In this document: one piece after another, positions 33,027 through 40,578 of the stretch | Position numbering within the stretch: the stretch's first letter is position 1 | Layout: each line of letters begins with the position of its first letter | DNA from: an uncultured Clostridia bacterium | GTDB lineage: Bacteria; Bacillota; Clostridia; TANB77; CAG-508 | NCBI GenBank assembly: GCA_934122085.1 | Contig: CAKOVS010000011.1 | Location: 1 to 45,465, forward strand | Length of the DNA stretch: 45,465 bases | Reading direction: 5' to 3' | Program-made: the position numbers and the translations under genes | Notes under the pieces: model-generated | Databases searched by the model: none | Told to the model about the DNA's origin: nothing | What the model saw: the letters and a program-made list of their open reading frames with translations, nothing else

Positions 33027-33057
33027 TTTCTTTCTTCCTTTCATTTATACTTTATTT

Positions 33058-33110
33058 TTTATTCCTTATTATTGTTTTCTTGCACAATATCCTTAATCTC
33101 TTTTAATTTC
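33058..33110 (-). repeat. Partial duplicate of the nuclease gene 3' end
   Basis: Matches 33175-33227 at 49 of 53 positions, offset 117 bp. In the matching frame it still encodes KLKEIKDIVQENNNKE and a stop, next to the KLKEINDIVEENNNKE tail of the intact gene. It looks like the tail of a lost second copy or a duplication scar. Confidence 0.75.
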
Positions 33111-33175
33111 CTTGTCTCTCATAATCTGTTCACTATATCTATCTTCCTCTGCAGTAGCCACTTAAGACCACAATT

Positions 33176-34186
33176 TTATTCCTTATTATTATTTTCTTCT
33201 ACAATATCATTAATCTCTTTTAATTTCTCTTCTAATAATTTTTTATCTATCAATTTTAAAGTATATTGAGACACCATAGTAGGTGACATGCTTCTACTCA
33301 TTGCATATTCAACAACTTGTTCATCTTTACTTGCACATAGAATCACTCCTACACTTGGATTTTCATTTTCCTTTTTTTCTTGTCTGTCTAATGCCTCCAA
33401 ATAAAAATCCATTTTTGATATATATTCTGGTTTAAACTTTCCAATTTTAAGTTCAAATGCAACTAAACAGCTTAATGTTCGGTTATAAAATAATAAATCA
33501 ATATAAAAATCTTCGTTACCTACTTGCACTCTGTATTCTTCACCTACATAAGTAAAATCTTTTCCTATCTCCAATATAAAATCTTTCATATTAGAAATAA
33601 TTGCCTTTTTCAAGTCTTTTTCAGAATAATTGTTGGGTAAATCTAAAAATTCTAAACTATAAGTATCTAATATTTTAGTATTTGGATAATCTTCTTCTCC
33701 CACAGTTTTTGATAGACTTTGATTTGCCTTACCATCTGATAACATATATCTATGAAAATATCCACTTGAAATTTGTCTATCTAATTCTCTTTTGGAATAA
33801 TTATTTTTTATGCACATTTTTATATAAAATTCTTTTTCTTCTATTGAATTAGTAGCACCTAATATCATAACATTATGAGTCCAACTAATTTGTCTCACCA
33901 GTGGAGCGACAATTTCATTATCTTTATATGTTTCATAAAATTGTTTCATTCTATATATTCCTGCTCTATTAAATCCTCTCATTGTAGGATATTCTCTTTT
34001 CATAAATTCTACTAATTTATCAACAATTTTATCTCCCCAATTAGAATCATTTACTTTTTCACTTATATATTTTCCAAAATCCCAATATAAAGATATTAAT
34101 TCCTCATTAACCTTCTTATAAGCATTATTTCTTCTAGTTTCAATCATATTTATAATTTCATTAAAGTTTAATTCTAACTTGTCCAT
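33176..34186 (-). CDS. YhcG/DUF1016 family PD-(D/E)XK nuclease
   Basis: 336 residues. The N-terminal DUF1016 domain (about 1-160) has WDFGKYISEK and RQISWTHNV. The C-terminal PD-(D/E)XK nuclease fold (about 190-320) has the acidic D in FYIDLLFYNR and the E-x-K pair in AFELKIG. Members occur beside restriction-modification and other defence genes, but biochemical function is little known. AAGGAGGT lies just upstream of the ATG. A partial copy of its 3' end lies 117 bp downstream. The next genes upstream are two unknown membrane/coiled-coil proteins, so a defence island is possible. Confidence 0.85.
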   Translation of the reverse strand: MDKLELNFNEIINMIETRRNNAYKKVNEELISLYWDFGKYISEKVNDSNWGDKIVDKLVEFMKREYPTMRGFNRAGIYRMKQFYETYKDNEIVAPLVRQISWTHNVMILGATNSIEEKEFYIKMCIKNNYSKRELDRQISSGYFHRYMLSDGKANQSLSKTVGEEDYPNTKILDTYSLEFLDLPNNYSEKDLKKAIISNMKDFILEIGKDFTYVGEEYRVQVGNEDFYIDLLFYNRTLSCLVAFELKIGKFKPEYISKMDFYLEALDRQEKKENENPSVGVILCASKDEQVVEYAMSRSMSPTMVSQYTLKLIDKKLLEEKLKEINDIVEENNNKE

Positions 34187-34252
34187 CCATACCTCCTTCT
34201 ATTTTATTATGCAATTAGTTATGTTGTTAACATATCATATTGTCCATTTGTT

Positions 34253-35743
34253 TTAATTTGCTATTTCTTTATCGTTAATTGATTCTACTATATTTTTATT
34301 TTCATCTCTATTATATTGTTGTATATAGATATCTTCTGTCTTTTTTCTATATTCAAAATAGATAGTTAATAACAACGCTAATATAGCTATTATTATTGAT
34401 ACTTTAGAAAAATTATAACTACTTCTAGAATTATTTATATTCATCCTAAATTGATATTCTTTATCTAGTTCTTTATATTGACTATAATATTCTTTATATC
34501 TTCTCTTTAGATTTTCCAAACCTCTTTTTAAATAGTCATCTGAATATTCAAAATAATATCCTTTTATACCATTATATATCATTCTATATCTATGAATTTT
34601 ATTATTCAATATACAAAATTGGCTATATGTTCTTTTAAACTTTCCTTGATTGGTAGAAAATAACCTATTTCTTTCCAAAGATATATCCTTAATCATTTCT
34701 TCTAATTCATAAAAAGCAATTGTAATTAATGCCATATTAACATATTCTGAACCTCTTGGAATAATAGATAGTTTCTTATTATCTATATAATAAAATATAT
34801 TATTACTTCTATTAATATTACCTCTTTTTAATGAAATTTCATAATACATTTTAGCTTTAATAGACTCATCGTTCTTATCTTTTTCTCTAACACATATACT
34901 AATTTCATCTTTTTCTTGAATGTTAGTACTGTAAAAATCTAAAGAGTTTAAAAATTTACTTTCAAAATTTTTAATATCATAATTCGTCTGATAAATATCT
35001 AAGCTAATTGGAGCATTATTGTTATATTTTAGTTCTAAAGGAAAATATTTATGAAATAGCTTATTACATCTATCTTTTATTTCCAATAACATATTTTCAT
35101 AATTATCATTCCTAATACTCTCTGGGAATAATTGTGTTATTGATATATTTCTTCTTTTTTTATATTTATATATTGAATAGATAGGTTTTACTACAACATC
35201 TTCATTCATAACATCTAATAATTTATCTTGTGCAAAATTTGTTAAATGCAAATTAAATATTATTCCTATCATATCATTTGATGCTTCAAATATTGATATC
35301 TCTATATAATTAGTATATTCATATAGTATCTTTTCTTTTGGAGATATATCACATAATTTCATCCATCTTTCTAAATTATTAGAATAAGAAAAATCATCTA
35401 TAGCCTTTTTTAATTCTTTTGGATTAACCCCTATGCCTTCAAAACCTTTTAAAGGATTATTTCCATATAAATTAATAATTCCCTTATATAGTTTATTACA
35501 ATTATTTTTCTTTATATAATTAATCATCATAATATTCTTTAAATGTATATATTTATCATCTTCTATTTTAGAAATATCATTTTTACATATTAATTTGGGA
35601 TTATATAACCATTCTTCTCTTTTACTTAATTTTATAAATTTTTGCGTTTTTAACCTTATATACTTTTTAGCATTTATCCATCTATTTATTAGCTGTTCTT
35701 TCTTATCAATTTTTTGTTTAGTGTATTTATTCTTTATTTTCAT
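34253..35743 (-). CDS. Unrecognised protein with C-terminal TM anchor
   Basis: A 496-residue, lysine/asparagine-rich protein with no family I recognise. A basic N-terminus precedes a mixed alpha/beta body. A helical, coiled-coil-like stretch rich in R, Y and E lies at about 380-435, and one strong TM helix (about 449-467) is followed by a short charged tail. This tail-anchored-type arrangement would keep the body in the cytoplasm. The gene is very AT-rich, with long gene-poor flanks. It lies between a YhcG nuclease and a short TM/coiled-coil protein; co-occurrence would need comparison. The start has only a weak AGGT upstream. Confidence 0.5.
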   Translation of the reverse strand: MKIKNKYTKQKIDKKEQLINRWINAKKYIRLKTQKFIKLSKREEWLYNPKLICKNDISKIEDDKYIHLKNIMMINYIKKNNCNKLYKGIINLYGNNPLKGFEGIGVNPKELKKAIDDFSYSNNLERWMKLCDISPKEKILYEYTNYIEISIFEASNDMIGIIFNLHLTNFAQDKLLDVMNEDVVVKPIYSIYKYKKRRNISITQLFPESIRNDNYENMLLEIKDRCNKLFHKYFPLELKYNNNAPISLDIYQTNYDIKNFESKFLNSLDFYSTNIQEKDEISICVREKDKNDESIKAKMYYEISLKRGNINRSNNIFYYIDNKKLSIIPRGSEYVNMALITIAFYELEEMIKDISLERNRLFSTNQGKFKRTYSQFCILNNKIHRYRMIYNGIKGYYFEYSDDYLKRGLENLKRRYKEYYSQYKELDKEYQFRMNINNSRSSYNFSKVSIIIAILALLLTIYFEYRKKTEDIYIQQYNRDENKNIVESINDKEIAN

Positions 35744-35856
35744 CTTTTTACCTACTCATTTGTCAGCGCTTATTATTTTTATAAGTCACTTTTTCAAAAT
35801 AATCTATATGTAACTTTTTCTTTTGGGTTTGTTTTCTATTCTAACATAATTTTGTT

Positions 35857-35902
35857 TTATAGTTTTTTCATTTTATTTTCCTTCTAATTCTAATTTTTTC
35901 AT
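35857..35902 (-). other. Two mini-ORFs in an AT-rich gap
   Basis: In the gap 35744-35953, ATG-led ORFs of 9 codons (MKKLELEGK, 35873-35902) and 4 codons (MKKL, 35857-35871) each have a purine-rich AAGGA-like site at usable spacing. They may be decay remnants or leader peptides. Support is weak. Confidence 0.2.
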
Positions 35903-35953
35903 TCTAATTCCTTATCCAACTTATTAGTGTCGAATCTTCCATATAGATACATC

Positions 35954-36364
35954 TTATTCTTTATTATTTTGGGGAAATTTTTTTGAAAGTTCATTTATCT
36001 TATCTATATCTATTTTTCCAGATAAAATACCAGAAAAGACATCTCCTACAACATCAGACATCGCTGCGTTCATAAGTTCTTGGTTTTTCTCATTAATTGT
36101 GGTTCTACTTTTTAGTTCTAATATTTCTTTTTCATGTTCATACTCTTTTTCTTTCGCTTCCATTTCTAAATTATGTTTTTTCTCTAAATCCTCTATATTA
36201 ATTTTATGTTCTTCTATCAATCTATTAATTTCATGTTCATTATTTGTTTTTACTATTTCTAATTCTTGATTCATCTTCTTTTTGGCTTGCATATATGCCC
36301 AAAAACTTCCTACTATAGACACAACATATGGTGCAATATTTTTTATAATTTCTCCAAAATTCAT
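35954..36364 (-). CDS. Small membrane-anchored coiled-coil protein
   Basis: 136 residues: one N-terminal TM helix (about 8-26), then a long charged coiled-coil (about 30-100, rich in E and K with EHEINRLIEEHK and KEYEHEKEILEL), and a C-terminal segment SDVVGDVFSGILSG that could form a short amphipathic helix. No enzyme motif is visible. It sits between the tail-anchored unknown and the QueH fusion. Related small TM/coiled-coil proteins are seen in phages and in defence islands, but no family can be named. Confidence 0.55.
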   Translation of the reverse strand: MNFGEIIKNIAPYVVSIVGSFWAYMQAKKKMNQELEIVKTNNEHEINRLIEEHKINIEDLEKKHNLEMEAKEKEYEHEKEILELKSRTTINEKNQELMNAAMSDVVGDVFSGILSGKIDIDKINELSKKFPQNNKE

Positions 36365-36394
36365 ATAATCTTCTCCTTTTATTGTTAAATTTGC

Positions 36395-37435
36395 CTATCT
36401 CTTTTTTAGATTCTTTGAATAATATATCATATCAGTACAAACTAATTCTCCATCCTTTATTTCTTCTTCATAATTATCAATAAAGAAATTTTTTATTGTT
36501 TTTTCGTATTTATCAAAACCTTGTTTTACATAGAATGGAATATTATTTTCTGTTGTTCCAACTGTCATCTTTCTGTATCTTGTTTTATAATTGTCTGCTA
36601 AATATTTTAACATCTTTTTAGCATAACCTTTGCCTCTGTATTTTTCTTCTGTCACAATATTTTTTACTTCACACGTATCATCATCTACTTTAGTTACAAC
36701 GGCAACACAGGCGACTTCATTTTTATAAGTTAAAACAAATAAATCACCATTTACTAAATACTGTCTAATCAACTTTTCACTTGGGTCTGCCTCAAGTAGT
36801 AATTTCATATATTGCTCTTTATTTTCTCTTTCTTTTTTTATAACAATGCTTCGTTCAACAGGTAAGAATTCAAAATTCTCTGGTAATTTTAGTTCTACTT
36901 TATTGTGGTCATCTTTTGGAATGCACTCTGAAAAAACACATCCACAATATTTTTGCATATAAAGACCAAGTTCACGAGCTTCAGCCTGACCTTCTCTAAA
37001 TCCTATTCTAAAGTCTCTATATAAAAATATTAATCCATATTTTTCAGCCATCTCCTCACCAATTTTCTTCAAAGCTTCATGATTTTGATATGGACTTATA
37101 AGTAAAGTGGTCGAAAAAGTATCATACCCATTTTCTTTTGCATATTTAGCAGTTTGTTCAAGACGTATTCTATAACAATATTTTACACACCTATTATCTA
37201 AATCATCAACAACATTTTTACAAAATTCTCTTAATCCATAATTTTCATCAAAAATAGCATTTACTCCTATACTTTTTGTATATTCTTTTAATGTGTCTCT
37301 TCTTGCTTTATATTCCATATATGGATGTATATTAGGATTAAACCAATAAACAGTAGATTCAATTCCTTCATTTCTTAAACTTTTTATACAATATACACTA
37401 CAAGGTGCACAACATGTATGTAATAATAATTTCAT
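36395..37435 (-). CDS. queH: QueH epoxyqueuosine reductase fused to a GNAT acetyltransferase
   Basis: 346 residues from the ATG at 37435. An ATG four codons upstream lies only one base after the GGAAGG site, so this one is preferred. The N-terminal QueH (DUF208) domain (1-195) reduces epoxyqueuosine to queuosine in tRNA. It has the paired cysteines in HTCCAPCS (C8, C9, C12), a central RCVKYC and KYCGC, which would hold the Fe-S cluster and iron. The C-terminal GNAT acyltransferase domain (about 205-346) has motif A RGKGYAKKML. QueH is normally about 180-200 residues, so this is a fusion. The acceptor of the GNAT domain is unknown. The gene is the only queuosine gene in the window. Confidence 0.85.
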   Translation of the reverse strand: MKLLLHTCCAPCSVYCIKSLRNEGIESTVYWFNPNIHPYMEYKARRDTLKEYTKSIGVNAIFDENYGLREFCKNVVDDLDNRCVKYCYRIRLEQTAKYAKENGYDTFSTTLLISPYQNHEALKKIGEEMAEKYGLIFLYRDFRIGFREGQAEARELGLYMQKYCGCVFSECIPKDDHNKVELKLPENFEFLPVERSIVIKKERENKEQYMKLLLEADPSEKLIRQYLVNGDLFVLTYKNEVACVAVVTKVDDDTCEVKNIVTEEKYRGKGYAKKMLKYLADNYKTRYRKMTVGTTENNIPFYVKQGFDKYEKTIKNFFIDNYEEEIKDGELVCTDMIYYSKNLKKR

Positions 37436-37691
37436 TGTAAATTTCATTCCTTCCCAGTTACACTAAAAACACATATCATAATAAAGAAAGTTTTTTCAAA
37501 CTAATCTTCTATTTTCTAAAAAATTTCAATATAATTTATATCACATTTTTTATTATTTATCAACAATATATTATATAAAAATATGTTAATTAATTTTGTG
37601 AAATGTCTTTATTTTTTTATTTAAAAGTGATATTATAAATTCAAAGTTAGCAAATTAACTAACTATTTTTTATACTTAAGGAGAATTAATT

Positions 37692-38678
37692 ATGATACCA
37701 AGAGACAAAAATCCAGATTACTTAAATTCTTTTTTAGATTATTCTATTACAATTCTAAATAAATCACCAAATTCCGTAAAAGAGTATAATTATGATTTAA
37801 CTAATTTTTTTAGATTTATTATGATTCGTTTTAATATGACTAATGAAGATGATCCTGAAAAAATTGATATAACACAATTTACAACAGATGACCTAAAAAA
37901 AATAACACTTGAAGACATCCATTCATATGTTTCTCATTTAGCTATTGATAATAGAGCAAAAACTACAACAAGAGCAAGAAAAATATCAACAATAAGAATA
38001 TTTTTTAAATATATTACAGTAAAAGAAAAATTGCTAGATGTAAATCCTGCTCAAAACCTTGAAACCCCAAAACTTGAAAAAAGAATGCCAAAATATCTAT
38101 CATTAGAACAAAGTCAAAAACTTTTAAAAGTTGCTGATAATACTGATAATCGTAATTATAAAAGAGATTTTGCTATTACAACACTTTTCTTGAATTGTGG
38201 AATGAGATTGTCTGAATTAGTTGGAATTAATATTCGAGATATTGATTTTGATGAAAATAAAATGACTGTTATAGGAAAAGGAAATAAAGAACGCGTAATT
38301 TATCTAAATAAATCTTGTATTAATGCGATTAAAGATTATTTATCATCAAGACCTGCACCTACTCTTATAAAACATGATTCAAAAAACTCTGAAAAAGCTT
38401 TATTTTTGAGTGAACAAAAAAAGCGTATAAGTAACAGAACTGTTCAAATAATTATAGCAAAAGAATTAGAAGCAGCAGGATTAGATACTAAAAAAATATC
38501 AGTTCATAAATTAAGACATACTGCTGCTACATTAATGTATCAATATGGAAATGTTGATATTAGAGCTCTTCAAGAATTGCTTGGTCACGAAAGCATTGTT
38601 ACTACTGAAATCTATACTCATGTAAGTAATGAACAAGTTCGAGAAGCTATCGAAAAAAATCCTCTAAACAGTTTTTAA
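37692..38678 (+). CDS. Tyrosine recombinase, XerC/XerD-like
   Basis: A 328-residue site-specific recombinase. The N-terminal SAM-like core-binding domain spans about 1-110 and the catalytic domain about 130-328. The catalytic residues are visible: R172 (GMRLSEL), the K near GKGNKE (195-200), H272 and R275 (HKLRH), H299 (LLGHES) and nucleophile Y308 (IYTH). It is close in size to XerC/XerD, which resolve chromosome dimers at dif, though integrases of small elements look alike. AAGGAG precedes the ATG. No attachment-site repeat was recognised. It starts a plus-strand trio in a mostly minus-strand region. Confidence 0.88.
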   Translation: MIPRDKNPDYLNSFLDYSITILNKSPNSVKEYNYDLTNFFRFIMIRFNMTNEDDPEKIDITQFTTDDLKKITLEDIHSYVSHLAIDNRAKTTTRARKISTIRIFFKYITVKEKLLDVNPAQNLETPKLEKRMPKYLSLEQSQKLLKVADNTDNRNYKRDFAITTLFLNCGMRLSELVGINIRDIDFDENKMTVIGKGNKERVIYLNKSCINAIKDYLSSRPAPTLIKHDSKNSEKALFLSEQKKRISNRTVQIIIAKELEAAGLDTKKISVHKLRHTAATLMYQYGNVDIRALQELLGHESIVTTEIYTHVSNEQVREAIEKNPLNSF

Positions 38679-38699
38679 TATATGAAAGGAATTATTTAA

Positions 38700-39200
38700 A
38701 TGAATCCATTATTTAAAAATACAACTAAATATACAGAAAAAAGTTACCAACAATTTGTTAATTTTCATAGTAATAAATTTAATTTATCTTATAATTCTTA
38801 TACAATTATTATGATTATTTTAATAATATATTGTATCTTTTATAGTATTGTTCAAAAAACATTCTTACTTTCATTACTTTTTATTGCAATGCTCATTGGG
38901 TACATTATTATAAGAATTTATATTCCAATAAGAAATTACACAAAAACCAAAGATAAATATGAAAATAAATCTTCATATTTTACATTTAATTTTTATAAAC
39001 TTTTCTTTGAAATAGATAAAACAAGAATATATTATTTTAAATTACATAAAGTTTTTGAAACTAAAGATTATTTCTATTTATATATAGATGATGATACTGC
39101 TTTTCTTGTAAGTAAATCTGGTTTTAAAATAGGTACATCTGCTGATTTTTCTGAATTCATAAAGAAAAAATGTATGTTTAAATATAATAAAGAAAAATAA
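38700..39200 (+). CDS. YcxB-like membrane protein
   Basis: 166 residues with two hydrophobic helices (about 35-55 and 57-75) and a soluble C-terminal domain (about 95-150) reading like the YcxB-type domain (FYLYIDDDTAFLVSKSGF). Function is unknown. It follows the recombinase by about 20 bp with its own Shine-Dalgarno (GAAAGGAA), so co-transcription is likely. The assignment rests on the C-terminal pattern only. Confidence 0.6.
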   Translation: MNPLFKNTTKYTEKSYQQFVNFHSNKFNLSYNSYTIIMIILIIYCIFYSIVQKTFLLSLLFIAMLIGYIIIRIYIPIRNYTKTKDKYENKSSYFTFNFYKLFFEIDKTRIYYFKLHKVFETKDYFYLYIDDDTAFLVSKSGFKIGTSADFSEFIKKKCMFKYNKEK

Positions 39201-39272
39201 TTATATATTTCGACAAAAATCTTCCTATATTCATATTATATATAAATAATGTGAAAGGAGGGTTTTTTTATT

Positions 39273-39851
39273 ATGCAATTAGAAGGAAAGCGAATTGGTT
39301 TCGTTTTTACAGGATCATTCTGTACATTTAGAAAAACTATTGAAGAATTGAAAAAAATTGTCAAATCAAAAGCAACGGTAATTCCTATTATGTCTGAACA
39401 TAGTTATACAATGGATACAAAATTTGGAAATGCTATTGATTTTATAAATGAAATAGAAGATATTACAAATGAAAAAATTCTACATACAATTCAAGATGTA
39501 GAACCATTAGGTCCAAAAGATATGCTTGATATTTTAGTTGTTGCTCCTGCAAGTGGAAATACAATGGCAAAACTTGCAAATGATATAATTGATGGAACTG
39601 CTACTATGGCTGTAAAGTCTCACTTACGTCGTGAAAGACCTGTTGTAATAGGGATTTCCACTAATAATGGTCTTTCTGGAGCTTGTGAAAATATTGGCAA
39701 ATTATTGAATAGAAAACATTACTACTTTGTTCCATTTAGGCAAGATAATCCTATTACTAAACCTCGTTCTCTTGTTTTTGATCCAAGTTATTTGTCTAAA
39801 ACAATTGAATATGCTTTAGATAATGAACAAATTCAGCCTATTATTTTATAA
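39273..39851 (+). CDS. spoVFB: Dipicolinate synthase subunit B
   Basis: A 192-residue flavoprotein-fold protein (SpoVFB/DpaB) that with subunit A makes dipicolinic acid for the spore core. Visible marks are GKRIGFVFTGSFCTF at the start, VVAPASGNTMAKLAN (about 90-104) and the KPRSLVFDPS stretch near the end. AAAGGAGGG with about 10 nt spacing precedes the ATG, a strong site. The usual partner spoVFA is not in the window; the upstream neighbours are a recombinase and a YcxB-like protein. The gene suggests a sporulating lineage or its remnant. Confidence 0.88.
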   Translation: MQLEGKRIGFVFTGSFCTFRKTIEELKKIVKSKATVIPIMSEHSYTMDTKFGNAIDFINEIEDITNEKILHTIQDVEPLGPKDMLDILVVAPASGNTMAKLANDIIDGTATMAVKSHLRRERPVVIGISTNNGLSGACENIGKLLNRKHYYFVPFRQDNPITKPRSLVFDPSYLSKTIEYALDNEQIQPIIL

Positions 39852-39907
39852 TTAAAACTTAAACAGCCTTTTAGAATTTTCATATTGATTCTTAGCCAGA
39901 AAAAGAA

Positions 39908-39934
39908 AAGAAGCGGTATTTAATACTGCTTCTT
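39908..39934. terminator. Convergent terminator hairpin
   Basis: AAGAAGCGGTAT (39908-39919) pairs with ATACTGCTTCTT (39923-39934), one G-T pair and a 3-nt loop. It lies between spoVFB and the NlpC-like gene, and T-rich sequence follows on the minus strand. Confidence 0.65.
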
Positions 39935-39938
39935 AAAA

Positions 39939-40478
39939 CTATGTATTTTCATTCATCAACAAATATTTACCCTCATAAACTTGTTTTACACCATCTATTT
40001 TTTCAAAATCTTTAGGTTCTACAAATCTGCTTTTTTTATTAAATTTACAAATATGTGCCTTTTCTAATACATCTGCCACAAAGAAACTACAAACATATCT
40101 ATTTTTGAAACGAACTGGAATTTTAAAAAATCTTAATACAATACCAATAAAATCATATTTATATAAATCAGAATGAATTTTCATATACTTAATTATTTTT
40201 TTCAAATTTCTATATTGTTTTTTGGTAACTTCTATTTCGAATATTCTACAAGTTGTTTCATTAAATTTATTAAAAAAATCGCCATTTCTGTTTTCAATAA
40301 CAAATCCACTATTTATTATTGAATTTAATTCTTTTCTACCAAAGCTATATATTTTATCACATTCTGGAGTTAATGATATTGCTATATGACTATATTTATA
40401 ATGTGTAAAAAGTTTTATGAGTCTTGATGGCATTGTATGTGTATGCATCTGTATAATATATATCTTATTGCTTTTCAT
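39939..40478 (-). CDS. Permuted NlpC/P60-like (YiiX/YebB-type) hydrolase
   Basis: 179 residues, no clear signal peptide. The N-terminus has H31 in YSHIAISL and the C-terminal half has C130 in RYVCSFFVADVL. This order (His before Cys) is typical of the circularly permuted papain-like group that cleaves amide bonds in peptidoglycan peptides or acyl chains. The conserved DFIGIV region lies between. The gene is monocistronic and convergent with spoVFB. The substrate is not known. Confidence 0.75.
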   Translation of the reverse strand: MKSNKIYIIQMHTHTMPSRLIKLFTHYKYSHIAISLTPECDKIYSFGRKELNSIINSGFVIENRNGDFFNKFNETTCRIFEIEVTKKQYRNLKKIIKYMKIHSDLYKYDFIGIVLRFFKIPVRFKNRYVCSFFVADVLEKAHICKFNKKSRFVEPKDFEKIDGVKQVYEGKYLLMNENT

Positions 40479-40578
40479 TTGTTAGTTTATTCACCTCTTA
40501 TAATACTATTTTATCTTGTTACTTTTTATTACATCTTTTTAATTGTAACACAATAGACTATAATTGTCACTATTTCAT

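Noticed and set aside
33027..33175. T-box riboswitch upstream of tyrS
   Set aside because: The gap is short, holds the duplicated nuclease tail, and shows no T-box sequence or antiterminator.
37436..37691. PreQ1 riboswitch or recombinase attachment site between queH and the recombinase
   Set aside because: No preQ1 consensus pattern or clear inverted/direct repeats were found; the stretch is simple AT-rich DNA with possible weak promoters.
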